A stretch of 33,659 nt of DNA, from contig NZ_JABXKF010000002.1 in assembly GCF_017115165.1 (NCBI RefSeq), forward strand, positions 1-33,659. The letters are read 5' to 3'. The notes beneath the pieces were generated by a model. That model saw only the letters and a program-made list of their open reading frames with translations, was not told the origin of the DNA and made no database searches. This stretch comes from Nostoc sp. LPT. GTDB taxonomy: Bacteria > Cyanobacteriota > Cyanobacteriia > Cyanobacteriales > Nostocaceae. The translations under genes were made by a program, and so were the position numbers. Of the stretch, positions 23,540 to 31,756 are shown piece by piece; position 1 is the first letter of the stretch; every line of letters begins with the position of its first letter.

Positions 23540-24280
23540 ATGGCATCAATAGCCGGAAAAGTTGCAATTATCACTGGTGCATCGCGGGGAATTGGACGAG
23601 CGATCGCACTAAAATTAGCTGGTAACGGGGCATCTATTGTCGTTAACTATGCAGGTAATGCAGGCAAAGCACAAGAAGTTGTTGCAGAAATTGAAAAGTT
23701 GGGAGTAGAGGCGATCGCTATTCAAGCTGATATTAGCAAAGTACCCGACATCGAACGATTATTTAAGCAAACACTTGAGCGCTTTGGTAAAGTCGATATT
23801 TTGGTCAATAATGCCGGAATCGCCTTCTATAAACCAATTACTGAGGTGAGTGAAGAAGATTTCGACGCGATTTTTGCCATTAACGTCAAAGGCACTTATT
23901 TTGCTTGCCAACAAGCCGCGCAACATATATCAGAAGGGGGACGGATTATCAACTTTTCCTCATCAACTACGGTGATGATGCTGCCAACTTATAGTGCCTA
24001 TGTAGGAACCAAGGGTGCTGTTGAACAAATTACGCGAGTACTAGCTAAAGAATTGGGTGCAAAAGCGATCGCAGTTAATGTTATTTCTCCTGGCCCCATC
24101 GATACAGAATTGTTTCGAGAAGGCAAAACACAAGAACAGATAGATCGTTTAGCCCAAATGGCTGCTTTTAATAAACTCGGAGATGTGCAAGAAATCGCCG
24201 ATGTAGTAGCATTTCTCGCTAGCGACGAAGCCAGATGGATCACTGGGCAAAATATTCGTGTCAACGGTGGAATCGCGTGA
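23540..24280 (+). CDS. Short-chain dehydrogenase/reductase
   Basis: A 246-residue classical SDR, an NAD(P)-dependent oxidoreductase. The cofactor motif is TGASRGIG (12-19), followed by D63 (ADIS), NNAG (90-93), N115 and the catalytic S140-142 / Y154-x3-K158 (YVGTK). The PGPIDTE segment after it and the C-terminal VNGGIA are typical of the FabG-like subgroup. The substrate is unknown; candidates are ketones, quinones or sugar alcohols. It lies 80 bp upstream of an Old Yellow Enzyme gene in the same direction, so the two probably form a small redox operon. Confidence 0.9.
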   Translation: MASIAGKVAIITGASRGIGRAIALKLAGNGASIVVNYAGNAGKAQEVVAEIEKLGVEAIAIQADISKVPDIERLFKQTLERFGKVDILVNNAGIAFYKPITEVSEEDFDAIFAINVKGTYFACQQAAQHISEGGRIINFSSSTTVMMLPTYSAYVGTKGAVEQITRVLAKELGAKAIAVNVISPGPIDTELFREGKTQEQIDRLAQMAAFNKLGDVQEIADVVAFLASDEARWITGQNIRVNGGIA

Positions 24281-24360
24281 GGAAAAACTCTCCTCATAAA
24301 AGCGATATTCCCCGTTTCAAAACCTCAGCCAGTAATGTGCAACGCCGAGAAATTTAAGCG

Positions 24361-25455
24361 ATGAATTCCAATATCAATCTTTTCACACCAGTTCAGCTTG
24401 GCCCTTACACGCTACCAAACCGGATCGTAATGGCACCGATGACGCGTTTACGGGCAATTGCAAGCATCCCCAACTCGCTAATGGCAACTTACTATACCCA
24501 ACGCGCTAGTGCTGGGCTGATCGTTACCGAATGTACAATGGTTTCACCTCGAAGTTTAGGATACATTAACTGCCCAGGAATTTACTCAGAAGAACAAGTG
24601 GCAGGATGGCGGTTGACAACTAATGCAGTACATGAACAAGGAGGCAGAATTTTTTTGCAACTTTGGCATTCTGGGAGAGTTTCTCACTCAGCTTTACTTG
24701 GTGGAGAGTTGCCAGTTGCTCCTAGTGCGATCGCTGGGATTGGCTCACTCCATACACCCATAGGTAAAGTATCGTTGGAAACTCCCCGTGCTTTAGAAAC
24801 CCCAGAAATTTCCGAGATTGTTGAGCAATTTTGCAAAGGTGCCGAAAATGCTTTGGCAGCTGGTTTTGATGGGATTGAACTTCACGGTGCATTTGGCTAT
24901 TTAATCGACCAATTCCTCCAAGATGGCTCGAACCAGCGCACAGATGAGTATGGCGGTTCAATAGAAAAGCGTAGCCGATTCCTCTTAGAAGTTGTAGAAG
25001 CAGTTGCTAGCGTTTGGGGTGCAAACCGGGTTGGTATCAAACTTTCGCCAAGTAACACTTTTTATGGAATGCATGACTCCAACCCTCAAGAAACTTTTGG
25101 TTATGCTATCAATGCTCTTAACCCTTTTGGACTTGCCTATCTTCACCTGATGGAACCGAATGAAGTCGATTTAACAACCCGCGAAGTCATGAACCCTGTT
25201 ACACCCTACTTCCGCCAAGTATTCCAAGGTACTTTGATTACCAATGGTGGCTACGATCGCCCAATAGGAGATAGTATTCTTACTAGTGGCAATGCAGATT
25301 TAGTTTCTTTTGGCAAGTTATATCTTGCTAATCCTGACTTACCAAAACGCTTAGAACTTAACGCCCATTTGAACACCCCAGATCCAAAAACATTTTATGC
25401 CCCTGACGCCACAGGATACACCGACTACCCATTTTTAGAACTTCAGACCACTTAA
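24361..25455 (+). CDS. Old Yellow Enzyme family NADH:flavin oxidoreductase (ene-reductase)
   Basis: A 364-residue FMN TIM-barrel enzyme that reduces activated C=C bonds in enals, enones or quinones. FMN contacts include APMTR (25-29), Q100 (FLQLWHSGR) and the late SFGKLYLANPDLPKRL segment. The substrate triad is altered: H175 and Y180 are present in HGAFGYLIDQF, but position 178, normally Asn or His, is Phe (codon TTT). The DEYGGS loop (195-200) is intact. Length is usual for the family. Loss of one hydrogen-bonding residue should change substrate choice; that is inference. It follows the SDR gene by 80 bp. Confidence 0.9.
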   Translation: MNSNINLFTPVQLGPYTLPNRIVMAPMTRLRAIASIPNSLMATYYTQRASAGLIVTECTMVSPRSLGYINCPGIYSEEQVAGWRLTTNAVHEQGGRIFLQLWHSGRVSHSALLGGELPVAPSAIAGIGSLHTPIGKVSLETPRALETPEISEIVEQFCKGAENALAAGFDGIELHGAFGYLIDQFLQDGSNQRTDEYGGSIEKRSRFLLEVVEAVASVWGANRVGIKLSPSNTFYGMHDSNPQETFGYAINALNPFGLAYLHLMEPNEVDLTTREVMNPVTPYFRQVFQGTLITNGGYDRPIGDSILTSGNADLVSFGKLYLANPDLPKRLELNAHLNTPDPKTFYAPDATGYTDYPFLELQTT

Positions 25456-25863
25456 AGGAATCACAGTCATCTCTAAATCAAAAATATAATTTGTCAGTTG
25501 CAAAACTTTTCGGTTTTATATTTGTCCAAATAGGAGAACACGCCCGTACTACCTGACGATGAAAACGGATTGCTAAATGTGGGATAAAAAAGTTTGTATT
25601 AATATCATGTCCGGCTAATTAGTTATAATTCCCTTTCTCTATCTAGAAAGTACGACGAACAGAAGTTACAAACTATTATATTTTCATTGTTGGAAAGAAT
25701 ATTTAGATTTACATGACTTTGAGCTTTATACTGTTTCTTTGTGAAGCTGCAATATCTTTTACCCCTTTTCTAAAAGGAGCCAGCAGGGGGATTTTATAAC
25801 GTGCATCTTCATATAAAATTGCTATTAACTTAATTGTCTTGCTTTATCTACATAGTAAATAAC
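25456..25863. other. Intergenic region before the MFS gene
   Basis: About 400 bp, AT-rich, with no gene I can support. A weak hairpin (CCCTTTCTCTATCTAGAAAG) is near 25632 and an imperfect CCCCTTTTCTAAAAGG stem near 25760. It probably contains the promoter of the transporter. Confidence 0.4.
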
Positions 25864-27057
25864 ATGAATTCACCAAAAGATCGTAAAGATTTTCAATACC
25901 AAAAACCTATTTATTTAGAGTTAAACTTTCAGATTATTTGTGCAGTTGTATTGATTGCTGTTATCGGAGTTTCTAGCGTGACTCCGGCTTTTCCTAAGTT
26001 AGCTAAAGACTTAAATATCAATCCGAAGAATTTGGGTTTACTGATTACAGCATTTACATTACCATCTCTGATTTTAGGGCCAGTTATTGGTATTCTTGCC
26101 GATAGATGGGGCAGAAAGAGAATTATTGTTCCTTCACTATTTATATTTGGCATAGCTGGGACTGCTTGCGCCTTTGCCCGCGATTTTAATTTATTGCTAT
26201 GGTTACGTTTGCTGCAAGGAATTGGTGCTGCTTCTTTGCTTTCTCTGAGTATCACCTTAATCGGCGATTTATACACCGGAGACAGACGGACTACGGCAAT
26301 GGGTTACAATGCCAGTATTAGCAGCATCGGCACAGCAAGTTATCCAATAATCGGTGGCGCATTAGCAACAATGGGCTGGTATTATCCCTTCATGTTGCCC
26401 ATATTAGCGATTCCTCTTGGGTTGTTGGTATTGTTTGCACTTAAGAATCCCGAACCAAAAGGCGATCGCAACCTCAAAGAGTATTTGAAAAATGCCGTAA
26501 AAGTTCTGAAAAATCGTCAGCTATTTGGACTTTTTGTTGCCAGTGCTGCTAACTTTGTTTTCCTTTATGGCGCTTATGTCACATATTTACCACAGCTAAT
26601 TAACGATACCTTCAAAGCGCCGCCCACCATTATTGGATTGTTACTTTCTAGTGTTTCCCTAGCAATTACCATCACAGCTTCCCAGTTAGGTAGATTAGCG
26701 AGAAGATTTCCCGCCACAAGTTTAATTAGTGCATCTTATGTTTTTTATGCTTTAGGGATGTTAATAGTTCCCTTTGTGTCAAATATCTGGTTACTATTAA
26801 TTCCGAGTACAATTTTTGGGATTGGACTTGGTATTAATTTTCCTAGCATCCAAACACTTTTAGCAGATTTAGCACCAAGAGAATATTTGGCGACGATTAT
26901 ATCGGTAAATGGGACATTTTATGGATTAGGACAAACATTAGGGCCCTTATTGATGGGTTATGCCTTTGGTTTTGGCGGAATTAGCAGTGTGTTTTATGCC
27001 GCAACTGGTTTTGCCGTTTTGATATTTTTTGTGTTTAGGTATTGCACTTGTAGGTAA
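25864..27057 (+). CDS. Major facilitator superfamily transporter
   Basis: A 397-residue MFS protein with about 12 hydrophobic segments and a central charged loop (about 190-215, KNPEPKGDRNLKEYLKN). MFS motif A is in loop 2-3 (GILADRWGRKRI). WLRLLQGIGAAS in TM4 and the overall pattern fit drug-type proton antiporters, but the substrate is unknown. I chose the ATG at 25864; the longer frame relies on a TTG at 25834 that adds ten residues without family support. No strong ribosome site. It runs toward the TMEM175-like gene with a 12-bp convergent gap. Confidence 0.85.
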   Translation: MNSPKDRKDFQYQKPIYLELNFQIICAVVLIAVIGVSSVTPAFPKLAKDLNINPKNLGLLITAFTLPSLILGPVIGILADRWGRKRIIVPSLFIFGIAGTACAFARDFNLLLWLRLLQGIGAASLLSLSITLIGDLYTGDRRTTAMGYNASISSIGTASYPIIGGALATMGWYYPFMLPILAIPLGLLVLFALKNPEPKGDRNLKEYLKNAVKVLKNRQLFGLFVASAANFVFLYGAYVTYLPQLINDTFKAPPTIIGLLLSSVSLAITITASQLGRLARRFPATSLISASYVFYALGMLIVPFVSNIWLLLIPSTIFGIGLGINFPSIQTLLADLAPREYLATIISVNGTFYGLGQTLGPLLMGYAFGFGGISSVFYAATGFAVLIFFVFRYCTCR

Positions 27058-27069
27058 TTCGTAATTCGT

Positions 27070-27645
27070 TTAGGAAGTGAGAGTCTTCTCAATCCGACGG
27101 TCAGGAATCAGCCAGATGACTGCGACTAAAGCGTATAATGCACAGGCAAACCATGAGTTCACAAAGGCAAGTGGAATTGCCACAGCATAAAACACCACTG
27201 ATATTTTTTCCTTAAAGTTTCCACTGACTGCGATCGCTAGAGTCGAATCTCTGCCGTGATGATCAATGAGGACGCGGGTAAGGATGAAATAAGCGATCGC
27301 AGCCAACAACAACACCGTACCATAAAAGGCAACTGGTATGGCGGCAAAGTGATTCTCGCCCATCCAGCCAGTGACAAAGGGGATTAGCGATAACCAAAAC
27401 AGCAGATGCAGATTAGCCCAAAGGATACGACCATTAACGTGTCGGACTGCTTGTAATAGGTGGTGGTGATTGTTCCAGTAGATGCCGATATAAATAAAAC
27501 TCAACACATAGCTGAGAAATACTGGAATCAGCGGACGTAGCGCAGCTAAATCAAATCCATGCGGCACTTTGATTTCCAGCACCATAATGGTGATGATGAT
27601 GGCAATCACCCCATCACTGAATGCTTCTAATCTCCCTTTTCCCAT
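27070..27645 (-). CDS. TMEM175 family (DUF1211) potassium channel-like protein
   Basis: A 191-residue membrane protein with six hydrophobic segments. Its N-terminal signature R5-x3-F9-S10-D11-G12 (RLEAFSDGVIAI) marks the TMEM175 family. Bacterial members are tetrameric potassium channels in which hydrophobic residues of helix 1 line the pore; here TIMVLEI follows the signature. HHHLLQAVRHVNGR lies between helices 2 and 3. Role in the cell is not established for most bacterial members. Single gene, converging on the MFS gene. Confidence 0.88.
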   Translation of the reverse strand: MGKGRLEAFSDGVIAIIITIMVLEIKVPHGFDLAALRPLIPVFLSYVLSFIYIGIYWNNHHHLLQAVRHVNGRILWANLHLLFWLSLIPFVTGWMGENHFAAIPVAFYGTVLLLAAIAYFILTRVLIDHHGRDSTLAIAVSGNFKEKISVVFYAVAIPLAFVNSWFACALYALVAVIWLIPDRRIEKTLTS

Positions 27646-27732
27646 ATACGCATTCCTTTTCTATTTACTTGAAAGTAAGTTGTGACATTCTGTACTTTAT
27701 CGTACCAAGTAGGCGTAGTTAATGAAAATTGT

Positions 27733-27784
27733 CTGCGTTGGCGTAGCCCGCCGTTCGCAAAGCGTCTCGTAGAGAGGGCATCGC
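27733..27784. repeat. Dispersed palindromic repeat, GGCGTAGCCCGCCG family
   Basis: Starts GCGTTGGCGTAGCCCGCCG, has the hairpin AGCGTCTCGTAGAGAG inserted, and ends GGGCATCGC. Both parts occur separately at other loci (11139 and 15073), so repeat modules combine. Confidence 0.65.
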
Positions 27785-27797
27785 AAAATCAAAATAT

Positions 27798-28436
27798 TTA
27801 ATTCTCACTGGCCAATTTCCGCCGTAATTCCCGAATAGCAGCGCTAGTATTACGCTCGTAGGCAATTTTTAGAGACTCTATGACTACTTCTGACACATTA
27901 ATGTAGGGGAAATAATGGCTCCTGGTTTCAACAGTGTAGCGATCGCCTTGCAATCTGTAAATTACAAGCTGGTTCTTCTTGAACAACCAAACTTCTGGTA
28001 CTTGATAAGGTAGGTAGTCATTTACATCAGTGTAGCTGGTGATGTCTATCTCCACCACTAAATCGGGTGATGGATCGACACCCCAATTAATACGATCTTT
28101 ACCTGCGATTGCCTCCCAGTTTTGAATATAAAAACAGTAGTCTGGTTCTATACCACTTTTTTGTGGTAGTTCCATTGTGATTGGGGTAAATGCCTCGTAT
28201 TCTTGTCCCAGATGATCGAGCAAAACTTTTACTACATCTGCAATTACACTTACTTTACGCCCATGTTCTGGTAGCGGTGCCATCAAAATAATTTCTCCAT
28301 CTCGATACTTAATACGAGGAGAGGAGCGATTGCCTAGTTGTTCATTCAGTGCTTGATAATCTTGCCAACTTCCAGGTAGGCGTATTACCGCGCCTGGGGG
28401 CAAATGAATTGTATCGGGTGTGACAATAGCAAACAT
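27798..28436 (-). CDS. Uma2 family (DUF820) protein
   Basis: A 212-residue Uma2 protein from the ATG at 28436, preceded by GGAAG. The longer frame to 28478 overlaps the stop of the small membrane-protein gene and is unlikely. D99 (EPDY) and E129 (LVVEID) of the PD-(D/E)XK fold are present. The Lys usually found in the next helix is not evident (TDVNDYLPYQVPEVW), unlike the Uma2 protein at 3027, so catalysis is less certain. Whether it acts as a nuclease is unknown. It lies 38 bp after the 30-residue gene and may share its transcript. Confidence 0.8.
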   Translation of the reverse strand: MFAIVTPDTIHLPPGAVIRLPGSWQDYQALNEQLGNRSSPRIKYRDGEIILMAPLPEHGRKVSVIADVVKVLLDHLGQEYEAFTPITMELPQKSGIEPDYCFYIQNWEAIAGKDRINWGVDPSPDLVVEIDITSYTDVNDYLPYQVPEVWLFKKNQLVIYRLQGDRYTVETRSHYFPYINVSEVVIESLKIAYERNTSAAIRELRRKLASEN

Positions 28437-28474
28437 ACAACTGAACTTCCATCTCAACTGTAATGCTTTAAATA

Positions 28475-28567
28475 TCAATTGCTGCGGCTGAAAAATACAG
28501 CAGCCATAACAATTAAACCTAAAAGTACTAGAGGAACCCAGAGATTAGGGAGATCAGACAAACTCAT
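28475..28567 (-). CDS. 30-residue single-span membrane protein
   Basis: A short gene that reads MSLSDLPNLWVPLVLLGL, then IVMAAVFFSRSN and TGA. A polar start is followed by one hydrophobic span (about 9-26) and a short positive tail, the layout of the low-molecular-weight thylakoid or respiratory subunits of cyanobacteria. GGAAG lies 6 bp before the ATG, a better ribosome site than many large genes here have. It does not match PetG, PetL, PetM, PetN, PsbI, PsbM, PsbT, PsbX, PsaI or PsaM as I remember them. It sits between hisS and a Uma2 gene, all on one strand. Confidence 0.55.
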   Translation of the reverse strand: MSLSDLPNLWVPLVLLGLIVMAAVFFSRSN

Positions 28568-28631
28568 AAAGGACTTCCAAATAAGTACGGTATATGAGGC
28601 AGATTGTAATAAACAATTGTTACTTTATAAA

Positions 28632-30026
28632 TCAACTTTTAAGTAAGCATTTTTTTATTTCTTCAGCCAAATTTTCTAGTAGTACTTCTACTTGCTCGCC
28701 TGTTTTCAAATCCTTGAGCGATGACTTTTGTGCTGCTGCTTCTTCAGAACCAATAATTACGCAAAATTGAATTCCTTGTTTGTCTGCTAATTGAAATTGT
28801 TTACCCAAGGGACGCTTATCAAAGTTAGTTATCACATTAATTCCCGCCTGACGCAGATGTTGAGAAACTTTTAAATAAGTGGGCATTAAATCTTCTTGCA
28901 TATTCACTACCATCACTTGGGCTGGTGTAGCAGCTAAAATACTAAGAATCCCAGCTTTTAACAAGCGACTAATTAAACGAGTTAAGCCAATAGAAATACC
29001 TACACCAGGCATTTTCTCACCCAAAAATACCCCGACTAATTCTTCATATCTACCACCAGAACAAATACTACCTAAAGCTTCATGTCCTAATAGGGTTGTT
29101 TCGTAAACTGTGCCAGTATAGTAATCAAGACCACGGGCAATGGATAAATCAATACAAAAACGGTTTTCGGCAACTCCGAGATTACGCACTCCAGCAATTA
29201 CCGTTTCTAATTCAGTAACTCCTAAGCTCAATTGTTCGGTTTCTAGCAGATTTTGAGCAAGGTGCTTGAGCTTATCTAAGACTTCATCAACTGAACCGTC
29301 TATTTTGATAAATTCAATAATTTTTTGTGCCTGTTCGGCTGAAACTCCTTCTTTTTCTAAATCTTGTTTTACTTTACTTTCACCAATCTTTTCTAGAGTA
29401 TCAACAATACCAATACACGATTTAATTTGATTTTCGGCAATTCCCAGTGATTTAAAGAAACCAGTAAGAACTTTTCGGTTATTGATGCGAATCAGAAAAT
29501 CACCAATATTAATTGCTTCAAATATCTCCGTGATAATTGCAGGCATCTGAGCATCATAGAGCAAGCTAAGTTCACGACGAGCAACTACATCAATATCACA
29601 CTGACGGAACTGACGAAAACGCCCATCTTTCGCCCGTTCTCCCCGAAAAACTACATCGGTTTGATAACGAGCAAAGGGAAAGGTTAATTCATTCAGGTGA
29701 CGGGCAATGTACGCCGCTAAAGGAACTGTTTGGTCGAACTTTAAAGCTCTTGCTTCCGAACCAGTTTCGCCCGATTTATCTCTCTCGGCTTGTCGATTTG
29801 GTGGCAATATGGGATCGATTCCATAAATGATATTGTCGCCTTGATTACCTTTAGCTTGCAGCACTTCTAAGCGTTCTACAGCAGGTGTTTCGATGGGCGT
29901 AAATCCATAGCTTTCAAAAACTCTACGGATAATATCTAATAAATATAATTCTAAACGCTTTTCGCTAGGCAGAAATTCTGGAAACCCGCTAGGGGTAGAA
30001 AAGTTTATTTTGTCACCTTTGGCCAT
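28632..30026 (-). CDS. hisS: Histidyl-tRNA synthetase
   Basis: Charges tRNA-His; class II synthetase, 464 residues. Motif 1 region is at the N-terminus (GFPEFLPSEKRLELYLLD). Motif 2 is FRGERAKDGRFRQFRQCD with its catalytic arginine. The His-specific motif ARGLDYYTGTVYE and motif 3 (GVGISIGLTRL) follow. The C-terminal anticodon-binding domain begins near 370 (AQVMVVNM) and ends with a short helix. The acidic/polar ERDKSGETGSEAR insertion at about 85-97 lies before motif 2. A good frame start at MAKGDKINFS. An essential housekeeping gene. Confidence 0.94.
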   Translation of the reverse strand: MAKGDKINFSTPSGFPEFLPSEKRLELYLLDIIRRVFESYGFTPIETPAVERLEVLQAKGNQGDNIIYGIDPILPPNRQAERDKSGETGSEARALKFDQTVPLAAYIARHLNELTFPFARYQTDVVFRGERAKDGRFRQFRQCDIDVVARRELSLLYDAQMPAIITEIFEAINIGDFLIRINNRKVLTGFFKSLGIAENQIKSCIGIVDTLEKIGESKVKQDLEKEGVSAEQAQKIIEFIKIDGSVDEVLDKLKHLAQNLLETEQLSLGVTELETVIAGVRNLGVAENRFCIDLSIARGLDYYTGTVYETTLLGHEALGSICSGGRYEELVGVFLGEKMPGVGISIGLTRLISRLLKAGILSILAATPAQVMVVNMQEDLMPTYLKVSQHLRQAGINVITNFDKRPLGKQFQLADKQGIQFCVIIGSEEAAAQKSSLKDLKTGEQVEVLLENLAEEIKKCLLKS

Positions 30027-30124
30027 GCGTGTACCTTACTAAGTTGAAATTTAAGATGAGAGTTATAGGGAATGTGCCTTGATAACTCATCTTTTGCCTA
30101 ACGACTGGAAGTCGCACGCCAGTT

Positions 30125-30270
30125 GCTTCAAGTCGGGCTTTGCCCGCCGAACATACTGGCTTGGCTACATAAACGAAGTCCGCCTGCGCGGACTGGAGAA
30201 TAAAGTGGGGTAGTATAATTCAGTGGTTATCTCTGAGCGGACTGGAGAATAATGAGTGGTTATCTTTGAG
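30125..30270. repeat. Hairpins and a direct repeat upstream of hisS
   Basis: CGGGCTTTGCCCG and GTCCGCCTGCGCGGAC (30178-30193) are palindromic hairpins. GCGGACTGGAGAATAA occurs at 30188-30203 and again at 30237-30252. It is followed in both copies by AGTGGTTATCTYTGAG (30222 and 30255), with 18 extra bases in the first. This is a local duplication. Confidence 0.7.
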
Positions 30271-30281
30271 GGGAGAAATTA

Positions 30282-30728
30282 CTATCTTAGCCGTTCTTCT
30301 TGAATTAGGGTGCGTTGAAAGATTTGATTATTCTTAAACCAATGCCAAGTGCGGGCACGATTGTTATTGTCAGGACTAATGTAGATCATTTCATATAAGC
30401 TCATTTCTGGGTTTGTCTTATAAGTAAACCACAAAATAACAAGTGAATCATCGGCTTCCCAAGCTTTTCCTTGAATGCGATCGGTGTCAAACCAGAGCTT
30501 ATTCTCTTTATAGCTTCCTGGAAATTCATACTCTTCTCGTTTCCCATCAGACCACTTGTAGCGATTGATTTGGTAGTAGGGATGAGGGCCATTTTCTGGA
30601 AATTGACAAGTTAAGTGAGACTCATACTTGTCAAGGATTTTTCCTGTTGTATCAATTAATGTATAAGTTCCTACCCAATCTCCTTGATGACGGGTAAGTA
30701 CAGGCATTCCTTCTCGAATATTTGACAT
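30282..30728 (-). CDS. DUF3598-like protein, probable lipocalin-type fold
   Basis: A 148-residue cyanobacterial protein without a signal peptide. It has a strand-rich pattern: GDWVGTYTLID near the N-terminus, HLTCQFPENGPHPYYQINRYKW, then FPGSYKENKLWFDTDRIQGKAW and SLVILWFTY. The W-x-GTYT start and short antiparallel strands suggest a lipocalin-like beta-barrel, and the blocks resemble DUF3598 as I recall it. The ligand and role are unknown. Its ATG lies 14 bp downstream of the aroA relic's stop. Confidence 0.6.
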   Translation of the reverse strand: MSNIREGMPVLTRHQGDWVGTYTLIDTTGKILDKYESHLTCQFPENGPHPYYQINRYKWSDGKREEYEFPGSYKENKLWFDTDRIQGKAWEADDSLVILWFTYKTNPEMSLYEMIYISPDNNNRARTWHWFKNNQIFQRTLIQEERLR

Positions 30729-30741
30729 TGCAATTCACCTT

Positions 30742-31007
30742 TTATTGTTCTAACATCTGGAAAAATCGAGTAAAGTAATCGGGAAAAGTTTTCGCTGTAC
30801 AACCAGGGTCTTTTATTATAATGCCTGGAACCTTTAAGCCAGTGACAGCAAATGCCAGTCTTCACGAAATAAGGCATTTTCTAAGATTGAGTCACCTTGC
30901 GCTAAGGTCGCGACGAGTAATGCCTGATTGGTAATACTTTTAGAAACAGGAGTCTCTACCGTGGCATCTACTGGGCGATTCACAACAGAGATTACAATGG
31001 TATCCAT
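30742..31007 (-). pseudogene. aroA: Relic of EPSP synthase (aroA) with a large internal deletion
   Basis: The 5' part, from an ATG at 31007, reads RPVDATVETPVSKSITNQAL and on to SILENALFREDW, the start of EPSP synthase; the family has PGSKS and NRAL here. After GAAGAC the sequence jumps, in another frame, to LAFAVTGLKVPGIIIKDPGC and TAKTFPDYFTRFFQMLEQ with a TAA at 30742, the family's C-terminus. About 350 central codons are missing. EPSP synthase makes 5-enolpyruvylshikimate-3-phosphate for aromatic amino acids. This copy must be dead, so a working aroA is expected elsewhere. Confidence 0.85.
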
Positions 31008-31039
31008 TTTAAATCTCTATACAGGTAGTCAGCTACAAC

Positions 31040-31310
31040 TTAATTATGTTCGCATATGATCAGTGGGGAGTGGGGAAAGTTATCAAAGACGGCTTTAATC
31101 ATCGCTGGTGTAAATTCTTTAGAAGATAAACTGGCAAAACCAATACCACGCGCTGCCATGACATCGCTGTAGCCGCCAAAAATTGAGAGGGCTTGTGCGG
31201 CTAGCGATCGCCTTATGGTCTACCCAGTTGAGCAAATTTATATAGTAACCTTTTTGGTCTTTCTTATCCGTCAAACTCACGCTAATTAGTACCAAAATCC
31301 TGACTGAAAA
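31040..31310 (-). pseudogene. Decayed gene of unknown family (at least one frameshift)
   Basis: Two minus-strand frames join near 31190. The upstream one reads RILVLISVSLTDKKDQKGYY and on to NLLNWVDHKAIA. The downstream one reads AAQALSIFGGYSDVMAARG and IGFASLSSKEFTPAMIKAVF, ending at a TAA at 31040. Both have the residue mix of a real protein and there is no start codon. I could not name the family. It lies directly upstream of the aroA relic on the same strand. Confidence 0.5.
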
Positions 31311-31549
31311 TTCTGCAATGCAAAGAGTCTGCGAAAAATTGGGCTTCTGTATTCATCCCACTGCTGAGACTTCAGTCGTGAGAGCAGAAATTAGAACTTG
31401 ATGTGAAGCATAACAAATTCCGTTTTTCTTCCAAGCGATCGCGTTTCTTGTCGGCTTCTAATGTTTCGGTTGATCTGCTGCAAGTAACCTCTTTATCCAC
31501 ACCAATATCTTTCGCCAGTCCCGCCGCCTGCGATCGCTAGTTGACGGTT
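31311..31549 (-). other. Degraded sequence, possible further coding remnant and IS end
   Basis: No gene can be supported. A minus-strand frame near 31370-31525 reads GLAKDIGVDKEVTCSRS and then EADKKRDRLEEKRNLL, plausible but without a start. The sequence CTCACGACTGAAGTCTCAGC then GTGGGATGAATACAGAAGCC (minus, about 31340-31385) recalls IS200/IS605 ends. HIP1 octamers are at about 31435 and 31531. Confidence 0.35.
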
Positions 31550-31756
31550 TTATTGTCCACGCCCTGGCTTGCAATCTGCAAAACCCAACGCCTCTGTATC
31601 CAGAAAACTTGCAATTGCCATCTCAATAACTGCTTCGATTGGATATTCAATTTCAGTAGCACGAGCAATAAGAGCGGCGCGAATTCGTTCAGGTAAGCAT
31701 CCTAAAATAACTTCGGCATCATTGGGGGAAAGTTGCTCTTGGAGTTTGGCTTGCAT
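31550..31756 (-). CDS. 68-residue protein, helical, possibly ribbon-helix-helix-like
   Basis: A small acidic helical protein. The core LPERIRAALIARATEIEYPIEAVIEMAIASFLD (described, residues about 21-53) has the periodicity of small ribbon-helix-helix or antitoxin-like proteins, but no family is certain. The ATG at 31756 lies 7 bp after what was the stop codon of the GIY-YIG gene (TAG at 31764-31766) before its frameshift. The two were probably translated together. In the present reading the shifted GIY-YIG frame overlaps its first 55 bases. Confidence 0.5.
   Translation of the reverse strand: MQAKLQEQLSPNDAEVILGCLPERIRAALIARATEIEYPIEAVIEMAIASFLDTEALGFADCKPGRGQ

Noticed and set aside
30671..30877. 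Minus-strand frame of 68 codons near the aroA relic
   Set aside because: It is a shifted frame over the aroA C-terminal sequence, which reads correctly in another frame.
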